Both the position numbers and the translations under genes were made by a program. From contig WRCR01000169.1 in NCBI GenBank assembly GCA_009783865.1, forward strand, positions 1 to 7,920: 7,920 nt of DNA. Reading direction: 5' to 3'. This document shows positions 1 through 4,193 of the stretch, one piece after another. Each line of letters starts with the position of its first letter. Position 1 is the first letter of the stretch. This stretch comes from Planctomycetaceae bacterium (GTDB taxonomy: Bacteria > Planctomycetota > Planctomycetia > Pirellulales > Thermoguttaceae). Below the pieces are notes generated by a model that worked only from the letters and a program-made list of their open reading frames with translations, searched no databases and had not been told where the DNA came from.

Positions 1-333
1 TAAAGGAAGTTTATCTTCGTATACCCTGAATCCTGTTCCATGATTTCTTGCACTTGTTCCTTTGTCATGCAGCCGTAAATCCACAAGGATACTTTCACTT
101 TTAAACTGATCGGCTAATAACTCTGCGGATACACTTTGCATTAGTTGCGCTCGGTAATAATGAAAGTATTCTACAGTATCACGTATTTCTGTAAAAGCGG
201 ATACAAAAATCAACGCTGGAATTTTTTGCTGAAATCTTTTGACAAGAGTATCAAGTTGCCACGTTGCGACAATTTGTCCTCGAATAACGCCCCTTGGTGA
301 CGCAGCGTTAGCTGAACATCGTAAATCGCATCC
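1..333 (-). pseudogene. MvaI/BcnI-like restriction endonuclease, C-terminal part, no start codon, runs off left edge
   Basis: The minus-strand frame is open from 333 to base 1 (111 codons) and continues outside the window. It contains TWQLDTL (about 261-241), then LIFVSAFTEI, EYFHYYRAQL, ILVDLRLH and RNHGTGFRV. Compared from memory with MvaI and BcnI, the W-x-x-D-x-L stretch, the V-S-A strand, the Y-x-Y-x-x-A-x-L helix and the H-G-T-x-F-R block all line up in order, the first 41 residues without gaps against MvaI. In BcnI the histidine of the last block is an active-site residue. MvaI and BcnI are Type II endonucleases of the MutH-like fold that cut CC-containing palindromes. There is no ATG, GTG or TTG between the upstream stop (TAA, 336-334) and TWQLDTL, and the frame overlaps the end of the 172-residue gene by over 100 bases. 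The likely reading is that the coding frame moves by -1 from the overlapping gene near position 290, meaning a lost base. An unrelated decayed fragment is the alternative. No E-x-K catalytic motif is seen in the window. Confidence 0.5.
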
Positions 334-728
334 TTAAAAGGATCAATGTCAGTAACGCCCAGCCAGTTATTCAGCATATCACAGGACATAACGCGCATCA
401 TTATACGCACAACATTAATCAAAGAATGTTCTACCGTAAATTCTGTACCGTCATGTAAAGTAATAATACAATACCTGTAAGCAACATTCCATGCCCTGCG
501 AGGCAGCGGTGCGTTTATTATCGTACCGGTGTCATCTCTTATAGGATACTCACTTGCAGATTCTTTCGGCCAATAATGCAGATACTGCTTAATTCCTATA
601 ATATTACTCGGATCAAATCCGCATATTTTCCGGTTATCGTCATCTCCCGGTTCCCACAACTTGTATAAAAACATACGTTCTTTATCGTAAATAACGTCCT
701 TCTCATTAAATACCGTTAAAAGTTCCAT
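210..728 (-). CDS. Hypothetical protein, 172 aa, possibly the N-terminal part of the frameshifted MvaI/BcnI-like protein
   Basis: I do not recognise the N-terminal 130 residues. The ATG at 728-726 is well supported by an AGGAG ribosome-binding site at 734-738, five bases upstream. The product is soluble-looking, with no signal peptide or membrane segment, many aromatic residues and an acidic patch (GDDDNR, residues 28-33). From about residue 128 the sequence NNWLGVTDIDPFKDAIYDVQLTLRH reads as a folded strand region. After roughly residue 150 (GALF) the overlapping minus-strand frame appears to take over the family resemblance, so the last 20 residues may be out-of-frame read-through. If the two frames are joined, the protein would pass 240 residues, the usual size of MvaI and BcnI, but I cannot find the E-x-K catalytic motif in the N-terminal part. 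It could equally be a separate gene. The AT-rich composition, unlike the genes from 1559 on, suggests an acquired segment. Confidence 0.6.
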   Translation of the reverse strand: MELLTVFNEKDVIYDKERMFLYKLWEPGDDDNRKICGFDPSNIIGIKQYLHYWPKESASEYPIRDDTGTIINAPLPRRAWNVAYRYCIITLHDGTEFTVEHSLINVVRIMMRVMSCDMLNNWLGVTDIDPFKDAIYDVQLTLRHQGALFEDKLSQRGNLILLSKDFSKKFQR

Positions 729-733
729 AAATG

Positions 734-759
734 CTCCTGTTAAAAATAAGTAAACAGGA
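734..759 (-). promoter_or_regulatory. Ribosome-binding site inside an inverted repeat
   Basis: The minus-strand leader has TCCTGTT (759-753) and AACAGGA (741-735), a perfect 7-bp stem with an 11-base loop. The 3' arm contains most of the AGGAG ribosome-binding site (738-734) of the 172-aa gene. Folding of the leader would hide the site. The inverted repeat could instead be a protein-binding operator, since AACAGG recurs nearby. Confidence 0.4.
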
Positions 760-804
760 AAAATATATCAAAAAAAGGGCGGTTAGCGCAAAAACAGGGA
801 AAAT
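752..804 (+). repeat. Two 13-base direct repeats (AAACAGGRAAAAT) 40 bp apart
   Basis: AAACAGGAAAAAT lies at 752-764 and AAACAGGGAAAAT at 792-804, matching at 12 of 13 positions. Their starts are exactly 40 bases apart, close to four helical turns. A third AACAGG half-site lies in reverse orientation at 736-741. The repeats bracket the putative promoter of the 172-aa gene, which suggests binding sites for a local regulator. No regulator gene is visible in the window. Confidence 0.4.
762..791 (-). promoter_or_regulatory. Possible promoter of the 172-aa gene
   Basis: Read on the minus strand, TTGCGC (791-786) and TATATT (767-762) are separated by 18 bases. The -10 matches the sigma-70 consensus at five of six positions, the -35 at three. 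Transcription would start near 755, about 27 bases before the ATG at 728. The site lies between two copies of an AAACAGG repeat, which would suit an operator. Confidence 0.3.
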
Positions 805-851
805 TAAGAGATTTGGACGCTATTTGCTGTTTTGGTAAGGTGTCAAGAAGT

Positions 852-883
852 AGCCCCAGAGTTACAGAAACAACTCTGGGGCT
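852..883. repeat. Perfect 12-bp inverted repeat (hairpin)
   Basis: AGCCCCAGAGTT (852-863) and AACTCTGGGGCT (872-883) are exact reverse complements with an 8-base loop. Neither strand has a run of T directly after the stem, so a standard rho-independent terminator is not supported. Possible roles are an RNA stem-loop, a mobile-element end or a protein-binding site. Confidence 0.75.
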
Positions 884-904
884 TGGACTAGATGTTAACA
901 CGCA

Positions 905-954
905 ACACTTGTCGACAATGATTATACAATAATCCTTGTAAAGTTGACAAGTGT
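905..954. repeat. Nested inverted repeats, 11 of 12 bp outer stem and 6-bp inner stem
   Basis: ACACTTGTCGAC (905-916) pairs with GTTGACAAGTGT (943-954) at 11 of 12 positions, the remaining one being G opposite T. Inside, GATTAT (920-925) and ATAATC (929-934) form a second perfect stem with a 3-base loop. The arrangement begins only 21 bases after the 852-883 hairpin, so the two may belong to one structured element. Confidence 0.6.
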
Positions 955-1063
955 CAGTTTTATGAGGAGAACCGACATGCGTATTTTTGGAAACTAGCAA
1001 AAATCTCTCTTGACGGCTTTTCGGAAGATACTATACTGAAGACGCTTAACTGCGCCAAAGAAT

Positions 1064-1090
1064 GATTTCGGAAAAATTTTTCCCGAAATC
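1064..1090. repeat. Inverted repeat GATTTCGG/CCGAAATC with A-T core
   Basis: GATTTCGG (1064-1071) and CCGAAATC (1083-1090) are exact reverse complements. The interior is AAAAATTTTTC, which extends the pairing with one unpaired C. No T-run follows on either strand, so a terminator call is not justified. Confidence 0.55.
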
Positions 1091-1114
1091 CCGTCCCGAA
1101 GCGAAAAAAAATGA

Positions 1115-1144
1115 GAAAAATACGAAATTTTTCCTATTTTTTTT
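1115..1144 (+). terminator. Weak rho-independent terminator candidate
   Basis: GAAAAAT (1115-1121) and ATTTTTC (1127-1133) form a 7-bp stem with a 5-base loop, followed shortly by eight T residues (1137-1144) on the plus strand. The stem is almost all A-T and therefore weak. No plus-strand gene is recognised upstream, so it would end an unidentified transcript. Confidence 0.25.
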
Positions 1145-1305
1145 ACTACCGAAAAGTGAGGCACCGGCGACGCACCGACTGAAAATTAGAGAAAACCGAT
1201 GAGTAGCAGTTAGTCATAAACCCCGTAAAAATAAGGGGTTATCGCAAGTAGAGAAATAAAGGGTAAAATAAACATATTACTATCAAAAGTATTTCGGGAG
1301 AAACG

Positions 1306-1419
1306 ATGGAGTTCGACATGCCGAGACATAATCCGCATGCCTTGTGGGCAGTAATAATGAATCGGTGCAACCCGTCAACGTTACAGATTTTGAATTTCCC
1401 CAAAAAGGAAAATCAATAG
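1306..1419 (+). CDS. Possible small protein, 37 aa
   Basis: ATG at 1306 is preceded by GGGAG (1296-1300) with five bases between, a good ribosome-binding site and better than those of the larger genes here. The frame encodes MEFDMPRHNPHALWAVIMNR followed by CNPSTLQILNFPKKENQ and stops at TAG (1417-1419). The product has a short hydrophobic centre and a basic end, with no recognised domain. Thirteen bases after the stop, a GC-rich hairpin begins at 1432 that could end its transcript. The antisense frame is also open over this stretch, so coding is uncertain. It lies immediately upstream of the alkaline phosphatase and could act as a leader peptide. Confidence 0.3.
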   Translation: MEFDMPRHNPHALWAVIMNRCNPSTLQILNFPKKENQ

Positions 1420-1431
1420 AGTGATTTTTAC

Positions 1432-1446
1432 GGGGGCTAAGCCCCC
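1432..1446 (+). terminator. GC hairpin upstream of the phosphatase (terminator or attenuator candidate)
   Basis: GGGGGC (1432-1437) and GCCCCC (1441-1446) are perfect reverse complements around the loop TAA. The plus strand then becomes T-rich (TCTTTGTTGTTTG and, further on, six T), although the T-run is not immediate. It would terminate the small ORF ending at 1419, or attenuate transcription entering the phosphatase gene. The opposite strand has no T-run after the stem. Confidence 0.4.
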
Positions 1447-1468
1447 CGCCTCTTTGTTGTTTGTTCAC

Positions 1469-1496
1469 TTGTTTTTTCCCGAAGTTTGTCTAGAAT
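1469..1496 (+). promoter_or_regulatory. Possible promoter of the alkaline phosphatase gene
   Basis: TTGTTT (1469-1474) and TAGAAT (1491-1496) are separated by 16 bases. The -10 agrees with the consensus at five of six positions, the -35 at three. Transcription would start around 1503, leaving a leader of about 56 bases. No convincing Pho-box direct repeat was found, so phosphate control by PhoB is not shown. Confidence 0.35.
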
Positions 1497-1558
1497 GGTA
1501 TTGTTTTCGAAACAAATTCACAAACAAAACTACAATCACAAATTTTGAAGGGTTTCCA

Positions 1559-3055
1559 ATGAATCTTTGTATAAGAATATGTACAGCAGTTCTTTTTCTG
1601 CTTGTCTGTGTTTCCGTTTTCTGTGTTTTTTCCGCCGATGCTTCAGCACAAGGTAAAAAGGCGAAAAACGTTATCGTCTTCATCGGAGACGGTATGGGCT
1701 TCAACAGCGATTTAGCCGGGACTTACTACCGCTATGGAGAAGCCGGAAAACAAAGTTATCACAAGTTTCCGGTTCATCTCGGCTGCATGACTTTCTGTCA
1801 GGCAGCAAAGGGTGCCGCTATTCCCGCTGATGTTAAAGGATACGACCCCGCCGTGTTCTGGGAATCCATCGCAGGCGGCAATGCAAAAACTGACTTTACC
1901 CGCACCACCGATTCCGCTGCCGCTGCCACTACTTTGTTCAGTGGACAAAAAACGCTGTCAGGCAGAATCGGAACATTACCGGATGACAGTTCTGTTAAAC
2001 TAATTTCGGAATATGCCGCTGAACTCGGCAAGAAAACCGGCACAGTTACAACCGTGCAGGCATCGCATGCAACTCCGGCGGGTTTCATCGCTCATCAAAA
2101 AACCCGCGGCGATATGGACGAAATCTTTATTCAGATGAGTGCGAAGAATAGCATACTGTCGGTAGTATTCGGCGGCGGCAATCCGATTTTTCACGAAGGC
2201 AAACCGTTCACAATTAAGGAAGGCGAAAAAGAAGATGCTAGAAAAAAACGTTTTATGGCAGTCGGCGGTGAAAAAACGTGGAGCGAATTGGAAACCGGAA
2301 AATATAACGGCTTTACAGTAATTCAAAAGAAAGAGGACTTTGCCGCGCTCGCCGCCGGTAAGAAACCGCTGCCTAAAAAGGTTATCGGTATTCCCTACTC
2401 CAACGAAAGTGTTCCGCCCGTTGACGGCGATTTAAAGGATGTTCCCGAAACAGCAGAAATTTTGAAGACGAAGTATCCCCGCGTTGAGTTAAATCAACTG
2501 CCGACTCTTACAGAAATGACTCTTGCCGCTCTAAATGTTATTACCAGCGAAAATGATAAGGGCTTTGTTTTGATGGTTGAAGGCGGTGCGATTGACTGGG
2601 AGAATCACAAACAGGATATTATGAAAAGTTGCTGGGAACATACCGGTTTTTCAAAGACGATAGATGCCGTTCTCGATTATCTTAAGAAAAACAACATGAT
2701 GAATGAAACACTCATCATCGTTACCGCCGACCACGAAACCGGACAACTATGGGGACCTAATTCCTTTACTGATAATAACAATAACGGCGTATTTGACGAA
2801 AAAGAAGATACGTTCAACCGCTTGAATCCGATTGTGAACAAAGGGCGCGGCAAATTTCCTGAAGTGCAGTATGCCAGTAAGGGGCACTCCAACGCACTGG
2901 TTCCTCTTTGGGCAACCGGACCTGGTTCGGAACTTTTCCTGAAACACATCAAAGGAAACGACAAGAAGGCGGCGGAATTCTGGAAGTTCTCCGGCGATTA
3001 CGTTGACAACACCGATGTTTTCTACGTTATCAAGGAAGCACTCGGAATGAAATGA
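1559..3055 (+). CDS. Exported alkaline phosphatase (PhoA-type family), 498 aa
   Basis: Hydrolyses phosphate monoesters in the periplasm, or on the surface, to release inorganic phosphate. The ATG at 1559 is chosen because GAAGGG (1547-1552) precedes it and a clean signal peptide follows: basic N-terminus, hydrophobic residues 10-24, and an ADASA cleavage site near residue 30. The longer reading from 1421 would bury that signal. The active site is complete: D44 in FIGDGMG, nucleophile S119 in TTDSAAAAT, H170-A-T172, R183 (equivalent to E. coli R166), E341/D346/H350 in VEGGAIDWENH, D391-H392 in TADHETG, and H443. Spacings match E. coli PhoA exactly within blocks. H170 and W347 replace E. coli D153 and K328, as in Vibrio-type enzymes, which usually goes with a different metal preference and activity. 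Residues 405-416 form a calcium-loop-like insertion (D-x-N-x-N-G, then E at position 12). MoxR follows 49 bp downstream on the same strand. Confidence 0.95.
   Translation: MNLCIRICTAVLFLLVCVSVFCVFSADASAQGKKAKNVIVFIGDGMGFNSDLAGTYYRYGEAGKQSYHKFPVHLGCMTFCQAAKGAAIPADVKGYDPAVFWESIAGGNAKTDFTRTTDSAAAATTLFSGQKTLSGRIGTLPDDSSVKLISEYAAELGKKTGTVTTVQASHATPAGFIAHQKTRGDMDEIFIQMSAKNSILSVVFGGGNPIFHEGKPFTIKEGEKEDARKKRFMAVGGEKTWSELETGKYNGFTVIQKKEDFAALAAGKKPLPKKVIGIPYSNESVPPVDGDLKDVPETAEILKTKYPRVELNQLPTLTEMTLAALNVITSENDKGFVLMVEGGAIDWENHKQDIMKSCWEHTGFSKTIDAVLDYLKKNNMMNETLIIVTADHETGQLWGPNSFTDNNNNGVFDEKEDTFNRLNPIVNKGRGKFPEVQYASKGHSNALVPLWATGPGSELFLKHIKGNDKKAAEFWKFSGDYVDNTDVFYVIKEALGMK
2771..2806 (+). other. EF-hand-like calcium loop within the phosphatase
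   Basis: These codons encode DNNNNGVFDEKE, residues 405-416. D, N, N at loop positions 1, 3 and 5, G at 6, a hydrophobic F at 8, D at 9 and E at 12 satisfy the EF-hand calcium-loop pattern. It sits 13 residues after the catalytic D391-H392 pair. Single loops of this type also occur in dockerins and secreted enzymes. Calcium binding is an inference. Confidence 0.55.
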
Positions 3056-3065
3056 TTTGACCAAG

Positions 3066-3071
3066 TATAAT
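3066..3071 (+). promoter_or_regulatory. Perfect TATAAT in the phosphatase-moxR gap
   Basis: TATAAT occurs 33 bases before the moxR ATG. No acceptable -35 hexamer lies 15-19 bases upstream, and there is no TG extension. It may allow moxR to be transcribed separately from the phosphatase gene, but chance occurrence in this AT-rich gap is possible. Confidence 0.2.
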
Positions 3072-3104
3072 ACCGAAGCGAAATTCAACTAAACCTTTAA
3101 TTCA

Positions 3105-4106
3105 ATGACTGATAATTTAACTGCCGATAAAACCGGCGAACTGCGCCGTAAGATAGAACATTTTCGTAACAACGTACAGCGTCTTGAAACTGAAATCGGA
3201 CGTGTCTTTGTCGGACAGGAAGCCGTTGTCCGCAACACCGTTATTGCGATGCTTGCGGGCGGACATGTTCTTCTCGAAGGCGTGCCGGGACTCGGCAAGA
3301 CGCTTCTTGTACGGACTCTTGCCGAGGCAGTTTCCGGTAAATTTTCGCGGATACAGTTCACGCCGGACTTGATGCCGGCAGACATCACCGGAACAAACAT
3401 CATGTCGGAAGGGCAGGACGGAACGCGGTGCTTTGAATTTCAAAAGGGACCGGTTTTTGCGAACATCGTTCTTGCAGACGAAATTAACCGCTCTACTCCG
3501 AAGACGCAGGCGGCACTTCTGGAAGCGATGCAGGAACATTCAGTAACTGTCGGCGGGGTCTCACATTCTCTCGATGGTTTGTTTTTCGTTCTTGCAACGC
3601 AGAATCCGATTGATATGGAAGGGACTTATCCGTTGCCGGAGGCGCAACTCGACCGGTTTTTCTGCAAGGTCGTCGTACCTTTTCCGACGACAAACGAAAT
3701 GCTCGGCATCTTGCAACGGACGACATCTGTTGAATCTCCGAAAGCGGATACGGTCTTTTCGATGGAAGAGGTTTTGGAAATGGGACGCGTTGCCCGTGAA
3801 GTTACGGTTGCCGACGAGATTATGCTTTATGCGGCGGAACTTTGTCTTCGTTCTCATCCTGAACATCCGAAGTGCAATGCTTTTGTGAAAAAATATGTCC
3901 GCTACGGTGCAAGTCCGCGCGGTGCGCAATCGCTGCTTTTGGGCGCGAAAATCAGTGCTTTGCTGAATGGCAGGTTTAATGTTTCGCGGGAGGACTTGCA
4001 TGAACTTGCGCCGGTTGTATTTAGACACCGCATTATTTTAAGTTTTGAAGGACAGGCGGACGGTGTGATGACGGACGATGTCGTTAAGAAATTGATTGCG
4101 CAGTAA
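3105..4106 (+). CDS. moxR: MoxR-family AAA+ ATPase, 333 aa
   Basis: A cytoplasmic AAA+ ATPase of the MoxR class, which act as chaperone-like remodellers, often for metalloenzymes, cell-envelope proteins or von Willebrand-domain partners. A short predicted coiled N-terminal helix (residues 10-33) is followed by FVGQEAVV and the core. Walker A is GVPGLGKT (59-66), Walker B is IVLADEI (121-127), sensor 1 is ATQNP (164-168), the arginine finger region is YPLPEAQLDRF (175-185), and sensor 2 is GASPRG (268-273). The C-terminal lid runs to the end. The length is normal for the family and nothing is missing. The ATG at 3105 is 49 bp after the phosphatase stop, so co-transcription is possible. No Shine-Dalgarno is seen upstream. 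The usual downstream partner encoding a DUF58 protein is absent: the next gene is convergent. The target is therefore unknown. Confidence 0.95.
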   Translation: MTDNLTADKTGELRRKIEHFRNNVQRLETEIGRVFVGQEAVVRNTVIAMLAGGHVLLEGVPGLGKTLLVRTLAEAVSGKFSRIQFTPDLMPADITGTNIMSEGQDGTRCFEFQKGPVFANIVLADEINRSTPKTQAALLEAMQEHSVTVGGVSHSLDGLFFVLATQNPIDMEGTYPLPEAQLDRFFCKVVVPFPTTNEMLGILQRTTSVESPKADTVFSMEEVLEMGRVAREVTVADEIMLYAAELCLRSHPEHPKCNAFVKKYVRYGASPRGAQSLLLGAKISALLNGRFNVSREDLHELAPVVFRHRIILSFEGQADGVMTDDVVKKLIAQ

Positions 4107-4162
4107 ATTGATTGTGTAAAAGTTTGGCAGGAATTTTGTCACCCCAACGGGACGCAATATCC

Positions 4163-4193
4163 ATAACCGGCAGAAAAGGGTTATTTCCTTTTC
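4163..4193. terminator. Weak inverted repeats at the convergent moxR/uvrD junction
   Basis: Two alternative stems overlap: ATAACC (4163-4168) with GGTTAT (4179-4184), and GAAAAGG (4173-4179) with CCTTTTC (4187-4193). They sit at the end of the helicase gene, covering its stop codon, 57 bases or more past the moxR stop. Stems are short and T-runs are poor, so this is only a possible shared termination region. Confidence 0.2.

Larger units (their letters stand above)
729..1305. other. Long structured intergenic region without a convincing gene
   Basis: This 577-bp AT-rich stretch separates the minus-strand accessory gene from the plus-strand genes. Its short open frames lack protein-like character or ribosome-binding sites. 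It holds at least four inverted repeats (852-883, 905-954, 1064-1090 and 1219-1240) and an oligo-T run at 1137-1144. The 1219-1240 repeat is AACCCC/GGGGTT with a 10-base loop and no T-run. I recognise no riboswitch, tRNA or known RNA family. The density of hairpins would fit an untranslated RNA, a mobile-element remnant or a recombination site. Confidence 0.5.

Noticed and set aside
905..954. Integron attC site
   Set aside because: The inverted repeat lacks the RYYYAAC and GTTRRRY ends expected of attC.
740..1000. 86-codon minus-strand ORF
   Set aside because: It runs through the two strong inverted repeats, has low-complexity serine/valine/leucine content and no Shine-Dalgarno.
1283..1468. 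61-codon minus-strand ORF
   Set aside because: It crosses the GC hairpin and the phosphatase promoter region, and its start has no ribosome-binding site; the plus-strand 37-codon frame is better supported.
1421..1558. N-terminal extension of the phosphatase
   Set aside because: An upstream ATG at 1421 would place 46 residues before a clear signal peptide and would be translated through the GC hairpin; the ATG at 1559 has a ribosome-binding site.
3089..4028. Several 77-155 codon antisense and alternate-frame ORFs over moxR
   Set aside because: They overlap the conserved MoxR motifs and have arginine/serine-rich shadow composition.
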